Shown: positions 1 through 6,680 of the stretch, in pieces
Layout of the letters: each line of letters opens with the position of its first letter
How positions within the stretch are numbered: position 1 is the first letter of the stretch
Assembly (NCBI GenBank): GCA_964593895.1
Contig: CAZQKL010000001.1
Span: 35,648 to 57,961 of the forward strand
DNA length: 22,314 bases
Direction: 5' to 3'
Origin: CAZQKL01 sp964593895 [NCBI: uncultured bacterium]
Lineage (GTDB): Bacteria > DYJV01
Notes under the pieces: model-generated
Told to the model about the DNA's origin: nothing
What the model saw: only the letters and a program-made list of their open reading frames with translations
Database searches by the model: none
Position numbers and translations under genes: made by a program

Positions 1-265
1 TTAATTTTTTAATAATGGAATCACCTTTAACACTAATCATATTATATTTTTCACGAGCAATTTTTTCAATAAATTTGTAATCTTTTTTTAACTTTTCAAT
101 TGTTAATTTAAGGTTTTTATTTTCATTAGCAAGATTTCTGTTTTTTTCAATTAATTCATCAAGTTTTTTATGCATAAAAATATAATCTTTTATTCCTCTA
201 TTTTTAAAAAATAGAGTTAGCGTAAAAAAAGTAATAATTGCTAAATAAATAAAAATTTTTTTCAT
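1..265 (-). CDS. ftsB: FtsB/DivIC-family septum formation protein (partial, 3' end cut by window edge)
   Basis: Reading leftward from the ATG at 265 there are 88 open codons to the window edge with no stop. Residues 4-20 are one hydrophobic helix (N-in single-pass topology expected). They are followed by an acidic/basic coiled coil with the typical ENKNLKLTIEKLKKD pattern, and then IEKIAREKYNM, the family's C-terminal hallmark. FtsB/DivIC proteins are about 90-105 residues and form a coiled coil with FtsL in the divisome, so only the last few residues are probably missing. The ATG overlaps the exbD stop in an ATGA junction, so translation is probably coupled; no clear Shine-Dalgarno is seen. 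Assignment rests on the whole architecture and the IEKIARE signature. FtsL, also a short membrane coiled coil, is the main alternative but lacks that signature. Confidence 0.82.
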   Translation of the reverse strand, partial: MKKIFIYLAIITFFTLTLFFKNRGIKDYIFMHKKLDELIEKNRNLANENKNLKLTIEKLKKDYKFIEKIAREKYNMISVKGDSIIKKL

Positions 266-672
266 TTTTTTACAGTTTTTAGTTTTGTTGCTATTGCAAA
301 ATTATTAAAACCGAGCGATTTTGCAACATCCATTACAGAAACAACAACTCCATGATAGGAAAACTTATCTGCTTCAATAATTATTAATATTTTTTTATTT
401 TTTATTTTTTTAAATTCATTTTTCAATCCATTTAAATCAACTTTTTTCCCGTTGAAAAATATTTCTTCCTTTTTAGTTATTATAATTTTAACATTTTTAG
501 GTTCTTTTTTTATTTCTTTAGATGATGATTCAGGCAAATTAACTTTTATTCCAGGTCTAATTTCAAAAGTAGTTGAAAGCATAAAAAATATTAAAAGCAA
601 AAAAACAACATCAACCAGAGGTGCAATATCAATTGTAAATCCTGTATCCCTTTTTCTCTCTTTAAAATTCAT
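262..672 (-). CDS. exbD: ExbD/TolR-family biopolymer transport protein
   Basis: 136 residues, usual length for ExbD/TolR. A short basic cytoplasmic start is followed by a single transmembrane helix (about 16-36) containing the proton-pathway aspartate at D21 in PLVDVVFLLLIFFML. A periplasmic domain of about 95 residues follows, with the NLPES motif after the helix. Such proteins form a proton-driven motor with ExbB/TolQ, energising TonB- or TolA-dependent work at the outer membrane. The start overlaps the exbB stop (ATGA), with GGAG 8 nt upstream inside exbB, so the two subunits are translationally coupled. No tonB or tolA gene is visible here, so ExbD versus TolR cannot be decided. The division gene downstream (ftsB-like) slightly favours a Tol-Pal-like role; that is inference. 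Confidence 0.9.
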   Translation of the reverse strand: MNFKERKRDTGFTIDIAPLVDVVFLLLIFFMLSTTFEIRPGIKVNLPESSSKEIKKEPKNVKIIITKKEEIFFNGKKVDLNGLKNEFKKIKNKKILIIIEADKFSYHGVVVSVMDVAKSLGFNNFAIATKLKTVKK

Positions 673-1268
673 TCTAATAACTCCACAAATCTCATTGAAA
701 TTCCTTCCATTTTTACAACAAGTTTATCCACTTTTGATGTAAAATATTTGTAGAATATAAATGAAGGTATTGCAACAATTAATCCTGCTGCTGTTGTAAT
801 CAATGCTTCTGAGATGCCAGCAGAAAGTAATGATGGGTCTCCAAGCTGTTTGCTTAAAGCTAATACATTGAATGTCTTAATCATTCCAGTTACAGTGCCA
901 AGTAATCCAAGAAGTGGAGAAATACCTGAAATTGTGCCAAGAGTTGTTAAAAATCTTTCAAGTTCCATTGCTTCCTGTTTTCCCTGTTCTGTAATTGCAT
1001 CCTTTATCTCTTCTTTTGACTTTCCAACTTTTTTTAATCCAGCATAAATTATTCTTGCAATTGATGAATTAGAAGAACTGCATAATGTTAATGCTTCATT
1101 ATATTTCTGCATTCTTATAAAATCTTCAATCTCTTTTATAAATTTTTTTGGGATTATTTTACTTTCTCTCAATGACCATAATCTTTCAAGAAATATTGCA
1201 ACTGAAAGAACAGAACATAACAGGATGGGATACATTACTATCCCACCTTTTTGAATAATTGTCCACAT
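669..1268 (-). CDS. exbB: MotA/TolQ/ExbB proton channel family protein
   Basis: 199 residues with the three-helix layout of the family: helix 1 at about 10-28, a cytoplasmic segment, then helices 2 and 3 at about 108-130 and 150-173. Conserved pieces are the LGTISGISPLLGLLGTVTGM block on helix 2 and ISEALITTAAGLIVAIPSF on helix 3. The protein would form the pentameric inner-membrane channel around ExbD. Its ATG overlaps the stop of the upstream small gene by one base (TAATG), and its own stop overlaps exbD by four. The upstream gene is a small coiled-coil protein rather than pal, tolB or tonB, so the partner system is unknown. Family assignment is secure; TolQ versus ExbB is not. Confidence 0.93.
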   Translation of the reverse strand: MWTIIQKGGIVMYPILLCSVLSVAIFLERLWSLRESKIIPKKFIKEIEDFIRMQKYNEALTLCSSSNSSIARIIYAGLKKVGKSKEEIKDAITEQGKQEAMELERFLTTLGTISGISPLLGLLGTVTGMIKTFNVLALSKQLGDPSLLSAGISEALITTAAGLIVAIPSFIFYKYFTSKVDKLVVKMEGISMRFVELLE

Positions 1269-1528
1269 TATTTACCTCCAAGCTCCTGAAGTTTTTGTAA
1301 AATCAACTGTTTTTTTGCAATAGCTAAATCATAGGCCTTCTGGTCTCCTTCCTCTTCAGCTTTTTTTATTTCATTTTCAATTTTTTTTAGGTGCTTATTA
1401 ATTTTTTCCAAATTTTTTTTAATTTCGCTTTCTACTTCTTTTAAAGATTGGGAATAAAATTTTTCAAGTTCATTGAAATATTTTTCTATAGGGTCATCAT
1501 TTAACAAAAACTCTTCCTTCTCCTTCAT
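1268..1528 (-). CDS. small charged coiled-coil protein, function unknown
   Basis: 86 residues and not recognised as a named family. About half the residues are Lys or Glu, and residues 15-82 look like one long amphipathic helix with heptad spacing of Ile/Leu (for example IEKYFNELEKFY, then repeated LKKIENEIKKAEEE). There is no signal peptide or membrane helix, so it is probably cytosolic. The ATG at 1528 lies inside the selD end and has AGGAG nine bases upstream. A TTG eight codons in, preceded by GGAAG, is an alternative start that would reduce the 32-base overlap with selD. The stop overlaps the exbB ATG, so it is co-translated with the proton channel genes. It may serve the ExbB/ExbD machine, but only its position suggests that. 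Confidence 0.65.
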   Translation of the reverse strand: MKEKEEFLLNDDPIEKYFNELEKFYSQSLKEVESEIKKNLEKINKHLKKIENEIKKAEEEGDQKAYDLAIAKKQLILQKLQELGGK

Positions 1529-2537
1529 CTATTACTTCTCCTATAATATTTGCTTCAATATTATTTTTTTTTAGTTCTTCTAATAACTTATCAGCTTCAC
1601 TTTCATCAATGAAAATTATAAAACCTCCAGAGGTTTCAGGATTGAAAAGAAGAAGTTCTTCAAGTTCAGTAAATTTTTCTGAAAAATTTACTTTGCATAA
1701 AAAGTAGTCTCTATTTTTATAACACCCTTCAGGGATAAGTCCCATATCAGCAAAATCAATTGTATTTTCTATAAATTTTACTTTTTCAAAATATATATTT
1801 GCTATTTTCCCACTTGCAATTAAAACTTCAAGTAAATGACCTAATAAGCCGAAGCCTGTAATATCTGTAACAGCATGAACATTTTTAAATTTTTTTAAAA
1901 TTTCTGCTGTATATTTATTTAATTGGGTCATAAAAAATATTGCCTCTTCAATTGATTTTCCAACTTCAAAATCTGCTTTTAGAGCAGTTGCAATAATTCC
2001 TGTGCCAAGTTTTTTGGTAATAATAATTTTATCATGTATCCTTGCACCACTGTTTGAATAAAATTTTTCTGGATGAATTTTACCTACAACACTCAATCCA
2101 TATTTTAGCTCTTCTCCTTCAACAGTATGACCTCCAATTAGGCTTGTTTCTGCTTCTTCCAATTTTTTTAAAGCTCCCTGAAGAATTTTCTGAAAATATT
2201 CTTTTGGTAAAATTTTTGCTGGGAATTCAGCTATATTCATCGCAACCATAGGTTCTCCACCCATAGCATACACATCGCTTAACGAATTAGCAACTGCAAT
2301 TTGTCCAAAATAGTATGGGTCATCTACAATTGGTGTAAAAAAATCTACTGTTAAAACAAGTGCCAGATTATCGTTTATTTTATAAATTCCAGCATCTTCA
2401 AAATTGTTGAAATCTGTAATTATATTTTTATCCTTTTTTACCTTTAGGTTGCATAATATCTGACCTAACAGGTCAGGGCTTAATTTTGATGCTCAACCAG
2501 ATGCATGAGAAAATGAGGTAAGTTTAAATGATTTCAT
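1497..2537 (-). CDS. selD: Selenide, water dikinase (selenophosphate synthetase), selenocysteine-containing
   Basis: SelD makes selenophosphate from selenide and ATP, the selenium donor for Sec-tRNA and selenouridine. The full frame runs 347 codons from the ATG at 2537 if the in-frame TGA at 2493-2495 is read as selenocysteine, giving 346 residues, the usual SelD length. The N-terminus then reads SFSHASGUASKLSPD, with U15 at the catalytic Cys/Sec position and K18 three residues on, matching the Cys17/Lys20 spacing of E. coli SelD. Downstream are FEDAGIY, VDFFTPIVDDPYYFGQIAVANSLSDVYAMGGEP, GGHTVEGEE, VTDITGFGLLGH and NPETSGGF, all SelD blocks. A frame starting at the GTG at 2273 would lose the catalytic and ATP-binding N-terminus, so I reject that start. 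An in-frame TAA lies a few codons upstream of 2537. The end overlaps the small coiled-coil gene by 32 bases. Confidence 0.93.
2451..2495 (-). promoter_or_regulatory. UGA selenocysteine codon with candidate bacterial SECIS hairpin in selD
   Basis: The UGA is at 2495-2493. Sixteen bases later the mRNA forms a perfect seven-pair stem, CUGACCU/AGGUCAG (2476-2470 with 2466-2460), closed by the three-base loop GUU (2469-2467). A lower stem GCAU/AUGC pairs the bases directly after the UGA (2492-2489) with 2454-2451. The UGA-to-loop distance is 23 bases and a G is the first loop base. Both agree with the known layout of bacterial SECIS elements, which lie just downstream of the UGA and bind SelB. The stem and positions are read directly; SelB binding is inferred. 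Confidence 0.8.
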
Positions 2538-2578
2538 ATAGAAACTTATATATTAATGGTGGTATTTTTTCAAGGTTT

Positions 2579-3313
2579 TTATTTAATGAAGTTTTTAAGA
2601 AATTCTCCTGCTTTTTCAGGTATGTATAAGTCTGCAATTTCACTAATACGATTTTTTGAGGGATTTATATCAATAAGAAACACATTACTGTTTTCTCTTT
2701 TTGCTTGAAATGGGAATGAGGCAACAGGTTGAACAATTCCTGAAGTTCCAATTACCAACAGAACATCGCAGTTAATGCAAGCTGAAATTGATTTTTTTAA
2801 GTCTTCATAATTTAACGATTCTCCAAACCATACAACATCAGGTCTTAAAATATTTCCACATTTTTCACATCTCGGTAATATTTTTATTGGAACATCATAA
2901 TTGTAAAATTTATTTCCGCATTTTACACATCTTACTCTCCATAAACAACCATGAATTTCAATTATTCTTTTATTTCCAGCTTTCCTATGAAGTCCATCAA
3001 CATTCTGGGTAATTAATAAAAATCCATCTTTTTTTTCATTTTCAAGATTTTTAAGAAATATATGTGCAGGATTTGGATTGCATTTTGATATTAATTCTCT
3101 TCTCCAATTATACCATTCCCAAACAAGAGCGGGATTTCTTTCAAATGCTTGAGGTGTAGCTAATTCCTCTGGAGAGTAATTTTTCCACAATCCATCTTTT
3201 CCTCTAAAGGTAGGGACTCCGCTTTCAGCAGAGACCCCAGCTCCAGTTATTACTGTAATTCTATCTGCTTTTTCTATAGAATTTAAAAATTTTTCCTTTA
3301 AATTAAAATTCAT
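2579..3313 (-). CDS. cobB: Sir2-family NAD-dependent protein deacylase, class III (CobB/SIRT5-like)
   Basis: 244 residues with all sirtuin motifs. GAGVSAESGVPTFRG (24-38) and TQNVD (102-106) bind NAD, H121 in IEIHG is the catalytic base, and C129, C132, C149 and C152 bind zinc. GTSGIVQP (189-196) and the ending LIDINPS complete the Rossmann fold. Y68 and R71 in WEWYNWRR match the Tyr-x-x-Arg pair that in SIRT5 and E. coli CobB recognises succinyl- and malonyl-lysine, so desuccinylation as well as deacetylation is plausible. The gene starts inside the last 11 bases of fadL and is followed after about 40 bases by selD. Placement after a lipase and fatty-acid porin suits acyl-CoA-linked protein deacylation, though that link is inference. 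The Shine-Dalgarno is weak. Confidence 0.93.
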   Translation of the reverse strand: MNFNLKEKFLNSIEKADRITVITGAGVSAESGVPTFRGKDGLWKNYSPEELATPQAFERNPALVWEWYNWRRELISKCNPNPAHIFLKNLENEKKDGFLLITQNVDGLHRKAGNKRIIEIHGCLWRVRCVKCGNKFYNYDVPIKILPRCEKCGNILRPDVVWFGESLNYEDLKKSISACINCDVLLVIGTSGIVQPVASFPFQAKRENSNVFLIDINPSKNRISEIADLYIPEKAGEFLKNFIK

Positions 3314-4703
3314 AAGTAAATGTTAAACCTATAACATGCGCAATTGTATTGTATTTTCCTTTTAATACTGTTCCTGTTTGTTCATCAACTAAATTACTAT
3401 GTTTTTCCTTAAACAATGCAAGTAAGTAAGCTCCATCAAGTTTTAATTTTCCAATTTTTAATCCTACTCCAAAAGTGAAGTCATTTCTATCTGAGCAAGC
3501 AAGTTCAGGTCCTCTTGTTTTATCAGGAACTGGAGACTCATCATGCATGTATCCAACTCTAAATGCTAAATTTTCGTTAACTTTATATTCTGCTCCAAGC
3601 CTTATTGCAATAACATCATCCCAATCTTTTGGCACGCTTGTTTTATATGGAAATGTATCGTATTTTACCTCCAATTTGTCATATTTTGACCAGTTAGTCC
3701 AATATATATCCATTAAAAATGTCCAATTTTTTAATGATTTATTAACAACTCCAAATGCGAGATAATCTGGTAAAGTTAACGATGCAGAAATATCTGTTCT
3801 TTGAAATAATGGATATGCGGAAAGTTGAGGAATTCCAACCTCTTTTCCAAGAGTTTTTATACCAGGCATGTAGTTATAATCTGCTTTTCCATCAAAATGT
3901 AAGTCTATTTCACTTCTATAAATTAATCCAAATTGCCAATTTTCATTTGGTTTAAACATTAGTCCAATGTTAAAAGCCCATCCTTTTCCACCTGAACCAG
4001 TATCTCCATGGAGTTTTATATCAACATCGTAATTTCTGTTATATAAACGGTTGTAAAGACTTAACTGTTGAGCAGGAGTTAAAGAAAAACCAAGTTTTTT
4101 TTGCACAAGAGGATTAAATGCTAAAAAGGGATAGCTGAAAGATTTTTTTATTTCAACATGGGAATAAACATAATTAATGCCAAGTCCAATTGAAAATTTA
4201 TTATTTAGTTTTATTGCAAGAGTTGGATTTATATCATATGTTCTAAGATCAGTTTTATCTGCAAAATACCTTCCAATCCATGTATGAGTCCAATCAGTTG
4301 CAGTTCCAAATGGTGCAAAAAATCCAAGTCCAAAAGTAAATCTATCTGAAATTTTGTAAGTAACGTAGAAACTTGGAATTTGAGCCCATCTTGTATCTTG
4401 AGATTTTGTATCTTGAGAAAGCCTCAAAATTCCATATTTATCATAGATTCTTGGGTTGTGTAAGGTAGGATGAAATAGCCCAAAAACATAACTACCTGAA
4501 ATATAAACTTTTTTCTTAAGTTGAGTTAATCCTGCAGGATTATAATAAATTGCAGTAGGGTCATCTGCAAGTCCAACAAAAGCTCCACCTAAACTCATTG
4601 CTTTCATCCCTTGTTCAACATTCACATGAAAACCTGCACCAAAAAGGGAAGATGAAAATAAAATTATAATAATTGAAATTAATGATTTTTTTAATAAATC
4701 CAT
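3303..4703 (-). CDS. FadL/OmpP1/TodX-family outer membrane hydrophobic-compound transporter
   Basis: 466 residues. A signal peptide ends at about residue 22-23 (SSSLFGAGFH), giving a mature N-terminus like that of E. coli FadL. The hatch region follows with MKAMSLGGAFVGLADDPTAIYYNPAGL, the family's strongest signature. The rest alternates short amphipathic strands with turns and ends in an aromatic residue (TFTYEF), as outer-membrane barrels do. FadL proteins pass long-chain fatty acids or other hydrophobic compounds through a lateral opening of a 14-strand barrel. A very strong Shine-Dalgarno, AGGAGGAG, sits 7 bases before the ATG (4711-4718). The preceding gene encodes a secreted lipase-like hydrolase only 18 bases away, so released fatty acids are a sensible substrate (inference). 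A short in-frame tandem repeat lies at 4391-4418. Confidence 0.92.
   Translation of the reverse strand: MDLLKKSLISIIIILFSSSLFGAGFHVNVEQGMKAMSLGGAFVGLADDPTAIYYNPAGLTQLKKKVYISGSYVFGLFHPTLHNPRIYDKYGILRLSQDTKSQDTRWAQIPSFYVTYKISDRFTFGLGFFAPFGTATDWTHTWIGRYFADKTDLRTYDINPTLAIKLNNKFSIGLGINYVYSHVEIKKSFSYPFLAFNPLVQKKLGFSLTPAQQLSLYNRLYNRNYDVDIKLHGDTGSGGKGWAFNIGLMFKPNENWQFGLIYRSEIDLHFDGKADYNYMPGIKTLGKEVGIPQLSAYPLFQRTDISASLTLPDYLAFGVVNKSLKNWTFLMDIYWTNWSKYDKLEVKYDTFPYKTSVPKDWDDVIAIRLGAEYKVNENLAFRVGYMHDESPVPDKTRGPELACSDRNDFTFGVGLKIGKLKLDGAYLLALFKEKHSNLVDEQTGTVLKGKYNTIAHVIGLTFTYEF
4391..4418 (-). repeat. 15-base tandem duplication inside fadL-like gene
   Basis: TTGTATCTTGAGA occurs twice on the plus strand, at 4391-4403 and 4406-4418, a 15-base period. 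It encodes SQDTK followed by SQDTR in the barrel protein. The period is a whole number of codons, so the frame is kept. It lies in a likely extracellular loop or strand edge. Confidence 0.75.
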
Positions 4704-4721
4704 ATTTTATCTCCTCCTAAA

Positions 4722-6578
4722 TTATTTTTCATTAAAAAAGTTTAAAATTTGGTCAAGAGCTGCATCATGAGCTTTATTTACAAAATTTTGGTCAAATTCA
4801 ATATTTGGGTCAAGAAGTTTATATTTTTCAGTTTCTGGAGCAAGTAAAAATACATGAGGGATTAACATTGGGATACCATTGACAATCCCTCCAAATTGAT
4901 ACCAACCTGGAGAAGGATTTTTTATATATGGATTGTTTTCAAAGTCTGTAATAACTTTAGGCACATAAAAGCCAATTTTTCCAGCTAAAATAGCCTCAGA
5001 AGTATTTGGAACAATTATATCTCCAAATGCTGTTTGGACTATTGTTTTATTTTTTATCTTATCATTTACATTGTACAAGGGGTCTGCAGGGTCAAGAACA
5101 AGATGTAACAAACCTAAAAATACATAATATTCAGCACTCCCTTTTTCTAATCCCAAAGAGTTTATTGCGGATACAAGAGAAGGAATTTTTGTTCCATCAA
5201 GAAGTGTTCCTAAATCTGCTCCTCCAACACTTAATGCAATTTTTTCTAAACTTTCAGAATTATATGTTGCAAACATTGAACCAGTTATAGAACCAAGAGA
5301 AATTCCAATAAAATAAATTTTTTGAACTTTATCTGGAGTTCCATCACCGTTTAAATCAAATTTACCCTCTTTTAAATTTTTTAAAAGCATTGTTAAATCA
5401 AAAACAGATTGATAGAGATTAATCCTATCTTCTACAAGATTTGTTGTAAAAAAACATTCTCCAGATTCTAATTTCCCATCTCCGTTGCAATCTTTTATAG
5501 CTCTTTCCCCATGACCAGGTAAATCCATTGCAATAATTGGATATCCTGCGGGAAGAAACTTTTTTGCTAATGCAAATGCATGTTCTTTCTTTTCTCCCAA
5601 CCCATGTTGAAATATAATCACCTTATTGGTTACTCCATTTGGAATAATAATTGTTGGAACTTTTACTGGATTGGGCTTTGAAGAAAGTGTTGTTATATTA
5701 TAACTTATAAAGCTTGTTTTGAAATAATTAATTCCATAAAGTTTTAAAATATTATTAGGTGTAGCCATTGTTGGGAGAACTTTTGTTGCAGATAGGATTG
5801 TTGATAATTCAGAATTTACGTTATTGTAATCTAATGTATCATCAGTGGAATATGGAACTCCTTTTAATAATTTTGAAAAAGCACTTAGTTTTAAAGTTTT
5901 TGAAGCGGTTGAAAATGTTATTATACCTAATAGTTCATTTGGGGTTAGCTTTAAGGCATTCAATAAAGATTTGTATTGAGTTCTCATTAAAAATTCCATT
6001 GCAGGGTCATGCCCTACAAAATCACCATCCTCTGTTAAAACTCCTTTTTTAATAACAACAACATATTTTGCATCTGGAATTAAAGGCTTTTTAAATGAAA
6101 TTTTTATCGTATTTCCATCTTGAGTTATAACAAGATTTTTAATTCCAGCAAGAATTTGTGGTGGATATACTGGGATAGGTTTTTTTGATATATTTTTAAA
6201 AATTGGAATTATAGCAATGCTTTTGTAAAGAGAAATTAAGTTTAATTTTTTATTAACATTTATTGGGATAGCAATTTCAAGATTTGGGCTTAATCCTTTA
6301 ATATGTAAATTATTTACTGCGGTTTTTAATAATTGAAATGCTGGAGTATCTTGAGGTTCAACTTTTAAATATATATCTTTTGTTTTTGGATTTAATATTA
6401 AAGTGTTTAAATCATTTGGTAATGGGATAGGTAATTTAAGTAAAGAATTTGCTGGGTCTAAAACAATTCTTACATTTTTTGTATTAAGATTATAATCTGG
6501 AGGAAAACTTGCGTAAGAAAAAGTAAATGTTATTAAAATTGCTAAGATTATAGAAAATATAGATAAATATTTTTTCAT
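4722..6578 (-). CDS. Secreted alpha/beta-hydrolase, lipase-like (virulence-factor-lipase family resemblance)
   Basis: 618 residues with an N-terminal signal peptide (about 1-23; no lipobox cysteine), so it is exported to the periplasm, outer surface or medium. Residues 25-310 resemble the N-terminal region of bacterial virulence-factor-type lipases. The hydrolase fold follows: IIFQHGLGEKK (oxyanion-hole HG at 325-326), IIAMDLPGHGER, and the nucleophile elbow GISLGS with S427. His residues in IPHVFLL or NKAHDAALDQ near the C-terminus are candidate catalytic histidines. Two DxNxDG-type loops, DCNGDGKLESGE (363-374) and DLNGDGTPD (408-416), look like calcium sites, and C364/C375 flank the first and could form a disulfide. 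A textbook Shine-Dalgarno, AAGGAGGT, precedes the ATG. It is the first gene of its operon, with FadL next. Esterase versus lipase activity and chain-length preference cannot be read from sequence. Confidence 0.82.
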   Translation of the reverse strand: MKKYLSIFSIILAILITFTFSYASFPPDYNLNTKNVRIVLDPANSLLKLPIPLPNDLNTLILNPKTKDIYLKVEPQDTPAFQLLKTAVNNLHIKGLSPNLEIAIPINVNKKLNLISLYKSIAIIPIFKNISKKPIPVYPPQILAGIKNLVITQDGNTIKISFKKPLIPDAKYVVVIKKGVLTEDGDFVGHDPAMEFLMRTQYKSLLNALKLTPNELLGIITFSTASKTLKLSAFSKLLKGVPYSTDDTLDYNNVNSELSTILSATKVLPTMATPNNILKLYGINYFKTSFISYNITTLSSKPNPVKVPTIIIPNGVTNKVIIFQHGLGEKKEHAFALAKKFLPAGYPIIAMDLPGHGERAIKDCNGDGKLESGECFFTTNLVEDRINLYQSVFDLTMLLKNLKEGKFDLNGDGTPDKVQKIYFIGISLGSITGSMFATYNSESLEKIALSVGGADLGTLLDGTKIPSLVSAINSLGLEKGSAEYYVFLGLLHLVLDPADPLYNVNDKIKNKTIVQTAFGDIIVPNTSEAILAGKIGFYVPKVITDFENNPYIKNPSPGWYQFGGIVNGIPMLIPHVFLLAPETEKYKLLDPNIEFDQNFVNKAHDAALDQILNFFNEK

Positions 6579-6598
6579 AAGGACCTCCTTTTGTTTTA

Positions 6599-6618
6599 AA
6601 TTGAACTTCTATTCAATT
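6599..6618. promoter_or_regulatory. Inverted repeat at the transcription start of the lipase-fadL operon (candidate operator)
   Basis: AATTGAA, six bases, TTCAATT is a perfect 7+7 inverted repeat, with a third TTCAA half-site at 6620-6624. It begins about seven bases downstream of the proposed -10 (6625-6630), that is at the expected start site and early leader. This is where a repressor would block transcription. A regulator of the TetR or GntR fatty-acid type is a natural guess, but the sequence shows only the palindrome. Confidence 0.5.
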
Positions 6619-6624
6619 ATTCAA

Positions 6625-6653
6625 ATGTTAACATATTTTAATGTATTTGTCAA
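6625..6653 (-). promoter_or_regulatory. Sigma70-like promoter of the lipase-fadL-sir2-selD operon
   Basis: On the minus strand TTGACA (6653-6648) is a perfect -35 box. After a 17-base spacer comes TAACAT (6630-6625) preceded by TG one base upstream, an extended -10. It lies between the uvrB stop (6681) and the lipase ATG (6578), giving a leader of about 40 bases that holds the inverted repeat and the AAGGAGGT ribosome site. Confidence 0.7.
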
Positions 6654-6680
6654 ACAATATTTTATTGTAATTGCATTCAG

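Noticed and set aside
452-742. Plus-strand open frames opposite exbD/exbB and similar antisense frames through the window
   Set aside because: They are mirror frames of well-supported genes, with no ribosome sites and no recognisable domains.
1497-2273. selD as a broken or N-terminally truncated gene starting at the GTG at 2273
   Set aside because: The upstream sequence is clean SelD with one TGA at the catalytic residue followed by a SECIS-like hairpin; selenocysteine explains it better than decay.
6653-6672. CAATA/TATTG inverted repeat after uvrB as a terminator
   Set aside because: The stem is only five A/T-rich pairs with no G+C core, too weak for an intrinsic terminator, and it lies next to the promoter.
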